DNA from: Galeruca laticollis
Taxonomy: Eukaryota > Arthropoda > Insecta > Coleoptera > Chrysomelidae
Direction of reading: 5' to 3'
DNA length: 64,000 nt
Assembly: GCA_963921935.1 (NCBI GenBank)
Contig: OY998176.1
Coordinates: 90,274,910 to 90,338,909 of the forward strand
Within the stretch, counting starts at the first letter, position 1. Each line of letters starts with the position of its first letter. The position numbers were made by a program, and so were the translations under genes. This document shows positions 46,257 to 55,640 of the stretch, piece after piece. The notes under the pieces were generated by a model, which saw nothing but the letters and a program-made list of their open reading frames with translations, made no database searches and had not been told where the DNA came from.

Positions 46257-46306
46257 ACAGTGCAGCTATAATTATAGGTTCCATCGTGAGCAAATAGTCA
46301 GTCTTC

Positions 46307-46869
46307 ATGTTGATTCACGAAGGTGAAGGTGTGCTAAATTCACTCATAAACAATTTGCCTTTTGAGCTTCATTTTCCTGGCTACCAATACTGTGGACGTA
46401 AGTTTTACTATTTTTATTTTTTCACAATATTAAATCCTCTATTTATATAGCTGGATTGCGTCTGAAAAAACGGCTACTACGAGGAGATACAGGTGTCAAC
46501 GCTCTCGACGCAGCTTGCAAAAATCACGATATCGCATACGCATCTAAAAAGTCACTCACAGATCGTCATAAAGCTGACTTGGTACTAGAAAACGCCGCTT
46601 GGGAGCGAGTAAAGTCAAAAGTCGCTAAATTAGGTGAAAAGGCAGCCGCCTGGCTCGTTACCACTGGAATGAAGGTCAAACGCAAGTTGGGAATGGGTAT
46701 GAAGCCGAAGCGTCGTAGATCTTTTCATCGTGATGTTGTTATGAAGATTAAGAAATCCATGAAAAAAGGATCTTCGCTGTCAGATACAGCGATGTTTGCA
46801 TTGCGAGCAGCAAAATCTCTTATTAAAAAATTCGGAGGCCGAAAAAACATGTTCCAATACCTAGAATAA
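46307..46869 (+). CDS. PLA2-domain capsid-associated protein (parvovirus VP1-like), spliced
   Basis: Exon 1 (46,307-46,397) encodes MLIHEGEG...PFELHFPGYQYCG. A 53-bp intron (donor GTAAGT at 46,398, acceptor TATATAG ending at 46,450) joins it in phase to exon 2 (46,451-46,869). The junction restores the Ca-binding loop YCGPG. The catalytic block is ALDAACKNHDIAY with the His-Asp pair, followed by HKADLVL. A basic tail (KVKRKLGMGMKPKRRRS) follows. The total is 169 residues. Phospholipase A2 domains of this sort let parvoviruses cross endosomal membranes. The same role here is inference. The frame ends just after a slippery A-run, and the pX-like frame continues from there. Confidence 0.88.
46842..46848 (+). 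promoter_or_regulatory. Canonical -1 slippery heptamer A AAA AAC
   Basis: In the PLA2 frame the codons are CGA AAA AAC ATG. Slipping -1 gives the pX-like frame, open for 94 codons. It may be a programmed site or a simple indel in an A-run. Confidence 0.45.
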
Positions 46870-47129
46870 TACCTGTAGCTAAATCTGGAGGATTTTCACC
46901 TCTAATACCTCTTTTCGCTGGACTTTCAGCTTTGGGAGCATTATCAGGCAGTGCTGCGGGAATTGCGAGAACTGTGATCGATGCAAAAAATGCTCAAAAG
47001 AAATTGGAAGAAGATCATCGTCATAATAAAGCTATGGAGCCTTTAGGTAAAGGATTGTATTTGCGAAAGAACGCTAAAGGTGGATATGGATTATTCTTGA
47101 AAAAAACTACCATTGAAGCTACCCAATAG
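46849..47129 (+). CDS. pX-like hydrophobic minor core/capsid protein
   Basis: The frame has no ATG at its beginning and is continuous with the -1 reading of the PLA2 gene (VPIPRIIPVAKSGGF). Its core is PLIPLFAGLSALGALSG followed by SAAGIARTVIDAKNAQKKLE. That Gly/Ala/Leu hydrophobic segment plus charged helix is shared with pX/pVI-like proteins of adintoviruses and Polintons. The end, KGLYLRKNAKGGYGLFLKK, runs into the protease frame after an A7 run (about 47,100). In relatives the PLA2, pX-like and protease parts seem to be joined or adjacent, so a polyprotein or fusion is likely. The role is probably membrane interaction or DNA condensation (inference). Confidence 0.7.
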
Positions 47130-47472
47130 AGCATTATTAGACTATGAATTAATCAAGTTTGCCAAATTATTGAAAATAAAATATTTTCGAGTTGTGTACA
47201 TGCGCGATTCTCTACCGAAAAACGGACCTCGACGATGTGAATCAGCAATACTAAATTTGGATGTGTCTAAAAACTCAGGCACGCATTGGGTAGCATATAG
47301 GAAGATGAATGACTGCGTCGAATATTTCGATTCATTTGGTAATCTGAAGCCTCCGAGAGAACTTGTCACTTATCTTGCTGGCAGTAAAATATTTTACAAT
47401 TACGAGCAATTCCAAAATTACAATCAGATCAACTGTGGACATTTGTGTTTGCAATTCCTCTATAATGTCTGA
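47113..47472 (+). CDS. PRO: Adenain/Ulp1-like cysteine protease
   Basis: An intact frame of about 119 residues, in the same frame as the PLA2 exon 2. There is no ATG before VYMRDSLPKNGP (47,200), so expression as part of a fusion, or from that Met, is likely. GPRRCESAILNLD precedes the active site. The catalytic His is in GTHWVAY, the Asp in EYFDSFG, the Gln in NYNQIN, and the Cys in NCGHLCLQF. This is the adenovirus-protease order. It would process capsid precursors during maturation. All active-site residues are present. The stop overlaps the next ATG. Confidence 0.9.
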   Translation: MKLPNRALLDYELIKFAKLLKIKYFRVVYMRDSLPKNGPRRCESAILNLDVSKNSGTHWVAYRKMNDCVEYFDSFGNLKPPRELVTYLAGSKIFYNYEQFQNYNQINCGHLCLQFLYNV

Positions 47473-47746
47473 AGCATGGTTGGTTGGCGAAACACAATTG
47501 TTGTCGTCTTTTACAAGTGCCGAATTGAAAACTATTCCTCTAAAGTATTTGGCAGAGCGAGTTAAACCTTGGGATTTATTAGACAATTGGCATAAATTAC
47601 CAAAAGAATATCAATCGAATTTCAACTTGCAAATTTGCTTGCCTTGTTTTGTGCATTACAATCGACCGGATCAACGTACTCATGTCGATGGTCCGGTTAG
47701 CTCACAACGCAACTGTCATGCATGTAATTATTATTTGAAAAAATAA
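47465..47746 (+). CDS. 93-aa protein with two C-x2-C pairs
   Basis: The ATG at 47,465 overlaps the protease stop (AATGTCTGA), as expected for linked expression. The N-terminal half is helical (SSFTSAELKTIPLKYLAERV). The C-terminal half holds CLPC and CHAC, about 30 residues apart, which could form one zinc site. The frame is intact. I do not recognise the family. It lies between the protease and penton genes, so a small virion or morphogenesis factor is a guess. Confidence 0.55.
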   Translation: MSEAWLVGETQLLSSFTSAELKTIPLKYLAERVKPWDLLDNWHKLPKEYQSNFNLQICLPCFVHYNRPDQRTHVDGPVSSQRNCHACNYYLKK

Positions 47747-47807
47747 AATTGTTTTTTCTAATCTAGTAATATTATTTAAATACACCACTCCCATAAACAT
47801 CACAGTC

Positions 47808-48524
47808 ATGTCTCAACTGTTGAACTTAACATCCACATCGAATGAATTCTCCTTCACTCCTCCCACACCGATAATATAGAAACCTGAAAAAGAATACTTT
47901 ATTGGTGTGTTGGGGTTTCATTCGTATCATTCTATACCGAATATCGATGGTAAGAAATTTTATTTCTACAATAAAAATGATCGTAAGAAAGGACTCATCA
48001 CCATTAACTTCCCGTCAGGATGTTACGAAATCACAGATATTGAAGCTTATCTCATCGATCAATTCAAATTGAAGACGGATACAACTGTGGCCGATATATC
48101 TTTGAAGCCCAACAACAACACTCTTCAGTGTGAAATTTACAGTCGACAGCACGCCATCGATTTTGAATAATCTGATAGTTTGAGTAAAATACTACGATTT
48201 TCTCCAAAGATACTAGATCCTGGTAAAGTCCACTGTTCCGATCTACCTGTTAACATTTGTAAAATATCAACTTTACTATTCGATTGTAATATTGCTGAAG
48301 GATCGTTTGACGGAGATAAGCCTGCTCATACAATATTCAGTTTCCCAATTACAGTGGACCCTGGTTATGCAATCAACGAACGACCGAACAATCCGATTTA
48401 CTCAGCTGTGAGCAGCACAAACGAAATCACCAACATTACCGTAAGAGTGTTGAATCAAGATCTCGAACCAGTAAATTTTCGAGGAGAAAAAAGCACGTTA
48501 CTTTTACATCTATTGGAACGTTAA
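47808..48524 (+). pseudogene. Penton-like minor capsid protein, two stops
   Basis: One frame of 239 codons from ATG 47,808, broken by a TAG near 47,877 and a TAA at 48,168. Family landmarks are KEYFIGVLGFHSYHSIPN, INFPSGCYEITDIEAYL, SLKPNNNTLQCEI, a ...CSDLPVNI block, and NFRGEKSTLLLHL at the end. This is the single-jelly-roll penton-like minor capsid protein of Polintons and adintoviruses, which would close the five-fold vertices. The gene is directly upstream of, and co-oriented with, the major capsid gene. Confidence 0.85.
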
Positions 48525-48706
48525 TGGGTCTACCTATCAACAACGACTATTATAAAAGTCCCTCATCATCTAAAACAAAATTAGTCTCTTGCAGATCGTT
48601 CAAAAGAACGAAGCTTCATCTAACTCCTGCAAATCGGGCGTTTCTCGAAGCAATCGGATTAAAGTTGAAGAAGAATGACACTAAAAAGAAAGTACGTGCG
48701 TTCTGA
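48524..48706 (+). CDS. 60-aa basic linker ORF between the capsid genes
   Basis: The ATG overlaps the penton stop (TAATG), and the end overlaps the start of the major capsid gene by 32 bp. The protein is basic and Ser/Lys-rich, and ends in LTPANRAFLEAIGLKLK, a short motif that recurs beside capsid genes in insect Polintons. It may be a small capsid or scaffold-like factor. The function is unknown. Confidence 0.55.
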   Translation: MGLPINNDYYKSPSSSKTKLVSCRSFKRTKLHLTPANRAFLEAIGLKLKKNDTKKKVRAF

Positions 48707-49952
48707 TAGGACACCACCATCAACGAAAATATCTTCGATATTTGACCTTTACCGAGATCCACAATATGAAGAGTCGATAAGAAAAGAAGATTTTCACACC
48801 TATGTTCCTTATGTGAAATCATTCAATAACAGCGATTCTGTGGAATTTGACATACAACAAACTGACGCATTTTTTCTCATGTACGAAACTCAACTTGAAA
48901 TTAAGGGAAAATTAGAAGTTAGTGGCGGAGGAGGACATGTTAATCTAACGCCAAATTGCGGTGCATTCCTCTTCGATTCTTGTTCCTACATTCAAAGTGG
49001 AAAGGAAATAGAAATAGTACGAGTTCCCGGTATAGTAAGTACCGCAAGAAGTTTGTTGTGTTATAATCCACAATCGAAAGAAATGGCTTTAGCTGGCTGG
49101 AATTATCCCAATAAACCGCTATTGAATGATGTTGATAAATCGTTTAGTTTGTTGATTCCTCTAAAACACATTTTCAATGTATTAAATGACTATACTAAAA
49201 TCACATATGGAAAACAAACTTTTCGATTCATACGTGCTCGTCATGATAACGATGCTGTAATAGTAAATGAAGTAACAACAGGTACCACGACATCTAACAC
49301 TACAATAAAGTTTGTTATAGATAACATGGCATTGAAAGTTAAACACGTCTATCCTAACGATGAAATAAAATTACGTATGATGGAGCAAATAAAAAGTGAT
49401 CGACCAATATTCAATCCGTTCAGAAAATGGGAACTTTGTGTATTGCCTACGTTAACGAAAGACGCTTAAAATGAGATTTGGTCAGTTAAAACGAGCTCGT
49501 CTGTCGAGAGACCTCGATATGTTATCGTATGCTTTCAAATAGATAGACGCAACAAGAAGACAAACGATCCTTCGCAATTCGATCACTTGAACACCAACAA
49601 TGTAAGATTGGCTTTGAACGGAGATTTTTGGCCCACCGAACGATTAAAGATGGATTTCGGAAAAAACGACTATACTCTTGCCTATCATAATTACGCCTCA
49701 TTCTATAGAAGCTATACCAATTCCAGCATAGTACATCCAACATTGGACTATGAAGCATTCGAAGATCGTGCTCTCTTTGTCATAGACTGTTCCAAACAGG
49801 AGGAGGGTATGAGGGCATCGACAGTTGATATAAAAGTGAAAATTGAAGTAGGTATAGGATTTCCTGCAAATACTAGAGCATATTGTATAATTATACATGA
49901 CTGTTTATTGGAGTATTACCCCCTAACGGAAATTATCAAAACGATCATATAA
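48675..49952 (+). pseudogene. MCP: Double-jelly-roll major capsid protein, one stop
   Basis: One frame of 426 codons with a single TAA at 49,467. Landmarks: SIFDLYRDPQYEESI, PYVKSFNNSDSVEFDI, FLFDSCSYIQSGKEIEI, EMALAGWNYPN, RKWELCVLP; after the stop WSVKTSSSVERPRYVIV, SQFDHLNTNNVRLALNG, VIDCSKQEEGMRAST and a tail LLEYYPLTEIIKTII. The two beta-barrel halves and their order match Polinton/adintovirus major capsid proteins, the hexon-like building block of the shell. The break falls between the two jelly rolls. No frameshift is present, so only one base separates it from an open gene. Confidence 0.9.
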
Positions 49953-49997
49953 TACCAGTGTTGAAATACACAGCGAGACAGTTACAAATAAACCACG

Positions 49998-50486
49998 ATG
50001 AGAATAGCATTCATTGACATTCAAGGCTTCATTATCGAGGGTACATTCCATCCTAAGGAATTGTCCATCGAAATCGGATATAAACATAGACACTACATAT
50101 TTAAGCCGCCACAACCCTTTCATTTGCTAAGCAATCAAGATAAAAAAACAAACAACTTTTTGGAACACCATATCCATGGAATCAAGTATTCTTCTGGCGA
50201 TGTTGATTATTCAAAATTGGACGAGATTTTGAAAAGTACAATGTCTAATGTCGATTGTATTTACGTTCGTGGTAATCAGAAATATGAATTTTTACAAAAG
50301 AAATGTGAAGAATATGGAATTTCTACGACAACTGTTGTTGATGTCTGCAAGTTTAATGGAACGTCCTCAGCCATGGAAAGTTTAAAAAAACATTCGAATG
50401 CTTGTCATGCCGATGGGGCTTTCAATTGTACACAAATTAATGTAGAACGATTACGATGTTGGTTATTAAATGTAATACCATTGTAA
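49998..50486 (+). CDS. 162-aa RNase-H/DEDDh-exonuclease-like protein
   Basis: An intact frame downstream of the capsid genes. It starts with FIDIQGFIIEGTF, a Dx(4-5)E arrangement on a first beta-strand. FKPPQPFHLLS and HHIHGIKYSSGDVDY follow, then IYVRGNQKYEFL, and a Cys/His-rich end (HSNACHADGAFNC). The order resembles the RNase-H-like fold of DEDDh exonucleases, and relatives are common unnamed insect proteins in Polinton settings. Which residues would bind metal is not certain. A nuclease role in replication or packaging is inference. Confidence 0.55.
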   Translation: MRIAFIDIQGFIIEGTFHPKELSIEIGYKHRHYIFKPPQPFHLLSNQDKKTNNFLEHHIHGIKYSSGDVDYSKLDEILKSTMSNVDCIYVRGNQKYEFLQKKCEEYGISTTTVVDVCKFNGTSSAMESLKKHSNACHADGAFNCTQINVERLRCWLLNVIPL

Positions 50487-50504
50487 TTTTACTCAAATAA
50501 ATAG

Positions 50505-50960
50505 AAAAAATTGATGAGTTGTTTAATTGAAACACATTGTATACTCATTTATGTCTATACTACATGTAGACTCAAACTTTCGTTTTACAATATTCAATAT
50601 AATTTTCAATATTAAAATAAATACTGATGTTAAAATTATACATGTCATTGCAAAAACGTTATTAATTTCATCCTTGATGGCATCCTGTTGTTCCCGAACC
50701 TTCTGTATCCAAAACGTAAAAGTTCTTGTTGAATTTCTTAAGAAAAAATTGATGAGTTGTTTTATTGAAACACATTGTATACTTATTTATGTCGATATTA
50801 CATGAAGACTTAAACTTTCGTTTTACAATATTCAATATAATTTTCAATATTAAAATAAATACTGATGTTAAAATTATACATGTCATTGCAAAAACATTAT
50901 TAATTTCGTCCTCGATGACATCTTGTTGTTCCCGAATTGTATTATTCATCATATTGTAGC
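50505..50960. repeat. Tandem ~195-bp duplication with a 43-bp filler
   Basis: Unit 1 (about 50,510-50,699) and unit 2 (about 50,750-50,940) are over 90% identical (ATTGATGAGTTGTTT...TTGTTGTTCCCGAA). Between them lies CCTTCTGTATCCAAAACGTA and following bases, nearly identical to 44,047-44,090 in the fibre-like gene. The arrangement looks like template switching during replication or repair. Confidence 0.85.
50757..50952 (-). CDS. Small single-pass membrane protein (duplicated)
   Basis: The ATG at 50,952 starts MMNNTIREQQDVIEDEINNV, followed by one hydrophobic segment (FAMTCIILTSVFILILKIIL) and a basic end (KRKFKSS). A second, truncated copy of the same coding unit lies in the tandem duplicate at about 50,520-50,699. 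The frame runs on into unique sequence, because the duplication border altered the 3' end. The start overlaps the end of the coiled-coil gene upstream by 11 bp. A small membrane protein near the TIR could be a viroporin or fusion-type factor; that is speculation. Confidence 0.5.
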
Positions 50961-51143
50961 CGGTTCAATTCTGTGGATATTTTTTGTAGGCGGCGATTTT
51001 TGAAGACGTTATCCTCCAAGCACATTCGCTCCAATTGCTTTATCAGTTTAATCTTATTTTCATAAATTGAAATATCTTTACTTAATTCCTGGAACGCTTT
51101 TAGAAAATTCCTCCAATTTTCGTGTATACTCTTCCGATGACAT
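50942..51143 (-). pseudogene. Small coiled-coil protein with one frameshift
   Basis: From the ATG at 51,143 (MSSEEYTRKLEEF) the frame shifts by one base at a TTTT run. It then continues as LKAFQELSKDISIYENK and a heptad-rich, charged helix to a TAA at 50,942. The end overlaps the ATGATG of the membrane-protein gene. The length is about 66 residues, too short to be found by a length cut-off. It is the first gene inside the right TIR, reading away from it. The family is unknown. Confidence 0.5.
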
Positions 51144-51439
51144 TGTGATACAAAAACTCAATTCTCTCATTCATTTATTATAAAAGAAATCATGCACATG
51201 CTTTCAAGACTTTCAAAATACCCCGTATAAGGAAAAGACATGTGTTAAATATGATTTTAAAAAAACTGCAACATAAAATCTATTTTTATTAATTTGATAA
51301 AAAACTAAATTCTGCTGTTTCATGAATAAACTCAGTTTAGATTTTATGGTAAATGACTAATACAATATCAAGTTGATATCATATATTTTTTAAAAGATAC
51401 TAAAGTAATATTCCGTAATATAAAGTAATATTCCCTTAT
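51144..51439. other. Spacer between the right-end genes and the right TIR
   Basis: AT-rich; probably the promoter for the two small leftward genes. No clear TATA could be fixed. Confidence 0.4.
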
Positions 51440-52511
51440 CATGACATTCCAATCTTATCATATTTGAAACAAGTTCGCTATTGTCTGAATGAATGATTTG
51501 GTCTGCAGGTGCTTGCTAACTATAGAAATAACGCATAAATATTACCTACTAAGCGAATTAAATATAATGCGAGATTTCATTTATTACAATATAAAAAACC
51601 TTCTATAAAATGATATGAATTCACACACATATCCGTTTTAAAAAAAAATGTTGGTTATCAATCTAATAACATTCCTTTGAGAATTTCAAAATATGGAACC
51701 CTTAAAAAATCAGCTAACTGCATAGCCCCTCCCCCTCGTGAGCACTACCCCTCATCTCTTACACACACACACAATCCTCCATATATTTTCTTTCTTCTAA
51801 TTACTTATTGTAAACATCCTTATTTACTTTTTACGCAACCCCCCCGTAGACGCTACCCTTAAAACCCTCTTCGCATCTTCTAAATCACCCCCTAGATACC
51901 TTATACACGTAAAAACATACACACTTATTTACTTTTTGCATAACCCCCCGTTCTTGTATACACCCTTATTTACGTAATCCCCGTAGACGCTCCCCTCCCC
52001 CGTAGACGCTACCCTTAAAACCCTCTTCGCTTCTTCTAAATCACCCCCCTAGATACCTTATACACGTAAAAACATAACCCCGTTCTTGTATACACCCTTA
52101 CTTTTTACGTAATCCCTGTAGACGCTACCCTTAAAAACCCCTTCGCTTCTTCTAAACCACCCTCTAGATACCTTATACACGTAACAACATACACACTTAT
52201 TTACTTTTTGCATAACCCCCGTTCTTGTATACACCATTACTTTTTGCGTCATCCCCCGTAGACGCTACCCTTAAAAACCCCTTCGCTTCTTCTAAACCAC
52301 CCTCTAGATACCTTATACACGTAACAACATACACACTTATTTACTTTTTGCATAGCCCCCGTAGACGCTACCGTCATTACTTGCTAACCATCTAGAGACT
52401 TCTTTTACTTCTTGTAAACCCTCTGGAAACTTCTTCCTATCGGTAACCACCCATAGGCCATCCGCCTGTTCATCCGATAAAGTGTCACAGAACATACGTG
52501 TATCAACTACT
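51440..52511. repeat. Right terminal inverted repeat of the Polinton
   Basis: About 1,072 bp, the mirror of the left TIR. The internal minisatellite (CCCCGTAGACGCTACCCTTAAAA and so on) has about five copies here against four on the left, which accounts for the ~116-bp length difference. Confidence 0.95.
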
Positions 52512-52517
52512 ATTAGG

Positions 52518-53439
52518 TATCAAAATATTTCTATATGAATAAGGAGATAATTGATATTAACCTGGAATTATATTATTATTAATATTATATTGTCTATCGA
52601 CTCAACTTTCAACCATGTTCACATTTAGTGTTTTTAAATGAAACTCAAGGTCTCTAGTTAATTCCACAATATAATACAAGTTATTTAAAATTCTAAAAAA
52701 AAAAAAATAACTTGTATTATATTGTGGAATTAACTAGAGACCTTGAGTTTCATTTAAAAACACTAATATGAGCATATTCCACGAAGTAAGGGTCGAGACA
52801 GTCAATTTCATGTTCACATTTGACTTTTATAAAACACTATTGTCTATTTTTCTGTACGAGAGAGTGATTAAACCTAATTTCTGATGCAAAACGGTCATTT
52901 TGAATAATATTACACAATAATCTACATATTTCCTAATATTTTCATGAATGTACCTGAGCTAATAGGGGAAGGTTGCCAATATTGAACCGAAAATAGGATT
53001 AGTGACTTTGTAACCAAAATTTTTGTATCAATTTTACTGAATTTTACTAGTTGTTAGTACTTACTTTAAGTAATTCGAATATATATTGAAACGCAGTTCA
53101 AATGTAAATATCTATTCTTAAAATATATTTTAAGCATATCGTGCTATCAGTCCAAGATAGGCAACTGGTTTCTTAAATTGGATCTACTAATAAATTATGC
53201 TTTATCACAGAAAACTAACTTTATTTAGAACTTCAAAATATGGAGATACACTAGGAAAATGAAAATAAATATTATGATTATAAAATATCTTTTTTTCCGG
53301 AAGGTATGAAACTTCTTAAATTCTAATAGTTATTGATGTTACGAAACAGCACACTGGTATCGTCCCTAAATCCGACTCTGTCTAAGCCAGGTATAAAAGT
53401 TGAAATTATGGCGGATACGCAGGTTTTTTTGTAATTGTT
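52518..53439. other. Right flank of the Polinton, no gene seen apart from the fold-back repeat
   Basis: Contains the fold-back repeat at 52,624-52,808. The rest is AT-rich with no recognisable coding. Confidence 0.5.
52624..52808. repeat. Second fold-back repeat copy
   Basis: Arms of about 62 bp (52,624-52,684 and 52,705-52,769) are near-perfect reverse complements around an A-rich loop. To the right is GAGCATATTCCACGAAGTAA up to GACAGTCAATTT, the mirror of the unique side of the 18.4-kb copy. The inner ~40 bp of each arm of that copy are missing here. Confidence 0.9.
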
Positions 53440-53760
53440 TACGACTATCTTATCTAAACATTGTTTTTGTGACCAGTTTTATCTAGAAATGCCAGAAAGC
53501 CATTTGTTTTTGAGTAAGCCGCAGTCCAGAACTTTCTAGTAAAAAAGGAACTAATATAAATAAAGGACCGGTCAGCGGATGAGTCAGTTGATAAAGTGAT
53601 CTCGTGGAATAAATAAATCGAAATATCAGTGAAGTGTTTATATAAATCAATAATTAAGATGGTGTGCATATAAATTAACTTTAAGTGACTAGTTGAGTAT
53701 ATATAAATTAAGTGTTAGTTAGAAAAACATTACATTAACATTTTTACTATGAAATAACGT
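53440..53760 (+). promoter_or_regulatory. Second copy of the TATA/heat-shock-element-like promoter repeat
   Basis: Aligned with 1440-1760 (minus). TTTTTGTGACCAGTTTTAT is followed by CAGAA-CTTTC-TAGTA (53,527-53,541), then AATATAAATAAAGGACC (53,553 on) and TCAGTGAAGTGTTTATATAAAT. The HSE-like site and TATA box sit at the same spacing as in the first copy. No gene is attached downstream. Confidence 0.45.
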
Positions 53761-53999
53761 CAGTTTTTGAATTTGGAAAAAAATGTCTACCCCTGGTTAC
53801 CTTAGGAGTATCAAAATTTTTAACAATCAATATTCAATACCTTAGAAATGTCTGTTACACTTGGGAATAGGAAACAGGTATTATTTTTGGAATTTTTTAG
53901 CAGAAAACTAACTTCCACTGTTTTATTATCATTGTGCGCTATAACCTGCCCGATGAAATATTTTCGAATTTTTTTATTAGATTTGGCATTATTATTGAA

Positions 54000-55640
54000 G
54001 TCTCGCTAGTAAACAATCTTGAACCTTAATTTTACTAACTCTGGCAGGATCCAGGGTCTCACTAGAAATATCTTCTTCATCATCGTCACTGGGCGAGAAT
54101 ATTTCGGTTTCTACTGATGTGTCAGAATCATGGAGGGAATAAGTGTTGGATGTTTCCTCTACCGTCTCAATAACATCAGCGTTATCAATAGCCTCAAGAG
54201 GTTCTGCAACTAGTTTTCTTTTTACTGTTTTTGTCTCTTTTATTTTATTACGGTGGAATTTAGATTTTGCGTTCTTTTTCAGCTCTTAGCTTTTGATGTT
54301 CTAAATTTTCTGTATACGGACTGCTGGTAACAATCTTCGCATCTTGTTGTTTTCTTTTCTTTGAATGGCTTACTCTTGCCTGAGGTGAAGGAAAAACTTG
54401 TTGTCAGGATTCGGAGAAACTTTTATCTGATGAAGGATCTATTATATTGGCATTATTGGCAGTTTGAAAGTCTTCCAAAGCTAATGAAGCAGCAAAATGG
54501 TGGTCTTTAAATACATGTCGATTAACGGACCAAATACCAGAAAAAGTTTTGAAAGCATTTTCAGATGTGCCAATCGTCGCTGCTCTACCATAAGCTTCTG
54601 CGAGTAAAGCGACAAAATCATAGGGAGTTATTGATTTTCCCACATTTCCTCGTAAATATGTTTCTTGAGCTTGGACATAGTAAATTCCAAGACGTCGAAA
54701 AAAGGCAACATCTAATGGCTGCTTGCGATGAGCTGTGTGCAGCATTATGATTCCATTATCTCGTGCAATCAAAAGTGCCTCTAAATTTTCACTATGAGTA
54801 GAATGTTTATCTAAGAGTAACAACACTGTTTCTTCTTTTGAACAAGCAATACTGTTTTTGAAGTGATGGAGCCACATAACAAACAATTCACTACTGATGT
54901 AACCTGAGTCGGAAATTGTGACTCTACCTCCTACTGGAGCTCCTTTTTATAATTCTTGTGCAAATCTCTTTTTTTGAAGATAAACATAGGAGGGATGTAA
55001 GATGCTGCAGCATTAACGCAGCACACAACAGTGGTATTCACTCTCTCACCACTACTTACCGCACCTACTTGATGTTTTCCTTTGAGACCAATAATTTATT
55101 GAGGCTTCTTTGGCACAGTTGTAAATCCACTTTCATCGACGTTATCGTTATAAATCCTTGTTCCAATCAAATTTTATTTGTCCACGAGCCCTTCTAGAAG
55201 CGTGAAAAAAGCCTCAACCCTTTCTTCAGTAAATCCTCTCATTCTGGTGGCTGACGAAGAGATAGTCGTGGATTTCTTCACATACATTTGTAAATCCATT
55301 TTTCGCAGCTATTGCTTTTTCAGCGTTGAAATTATATTCAATGTTATGTTGTTTGGCAACATCAGATACAAGTTCTCGTACATCTCTAATCGTTAATCCA
55401 AAAAACCTTTCTTCAAATTGCAAAATATGTATTACTAACTCCTTCTCCATTTCTTTCGAGAAGACAGGTCGCCGATCAAAACGCTTCTTAATGGAAGATA
55501 ATTCTCCCTCTTCTTTTAAGTACATTTTCAATGTTGCTTTTGGTGAGTTGTATCTTCGAGCTGCTTCATTGACTCCCACATCTAATCGACGAACCGCATT
55601 TATGGCTAAGGCCACACCTCAATTTGTCTACTGGCCATAC
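54000..55640 (-). pseudogene. Second pogo-like transposase (different subfamily)
   Basis: From about 55,640 the minus strand gives a psq HTH (INAVRRLDVGVNEAARRYN, with SPKATLKMYLKEEGE), then a CENP-B-like part. The DDE_1 core has NVDESGFTTVPKKPQ with the first Asp (about 55,135), LLLLDKHSTHSENLEAL with the second (54,404-54,886) and KQPLDVAFFRRLGIYY with the third. A Ser/Asp/Glu-rich tail extends to about 54,000. All three Asp residues are present, unlike the 6-9-kb copy, but in-frame stops (about 54,950, 55,085 and 55,185) and shifts make it inactive. It is not a duplicate of the first pogo copy; the sequences are far apart. Confidence 0.85.

Larger units (their letters stand above)
24496..52511. 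mobile_element. Polinton/Maverick (adintovirus-like) element, complete but fossil
   Basis: The element is bounded by 6-bp direct repeats ATTAGG (24,490-24,495 and 52,512-52,517) and ~1-kb terminal inverted repeats starting AGTAGTT. Six-bp duplications and AG-starting TIRs are the Polinton signature. Inside are protein-primed PolB, RVE integrase, packaging ATPase, Ulp1/adenain-type protease, PLA2 and pX-like proteins, and both capsid proteins. Without the nested Gypsy element it is about 19.6 kb, within the usual Polinton range. Broken genes include PolB, ATPase, major and minor capsid; integrase and protease are open. This copy cannot replicate or form particles unaided. Confidence 0.95.
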
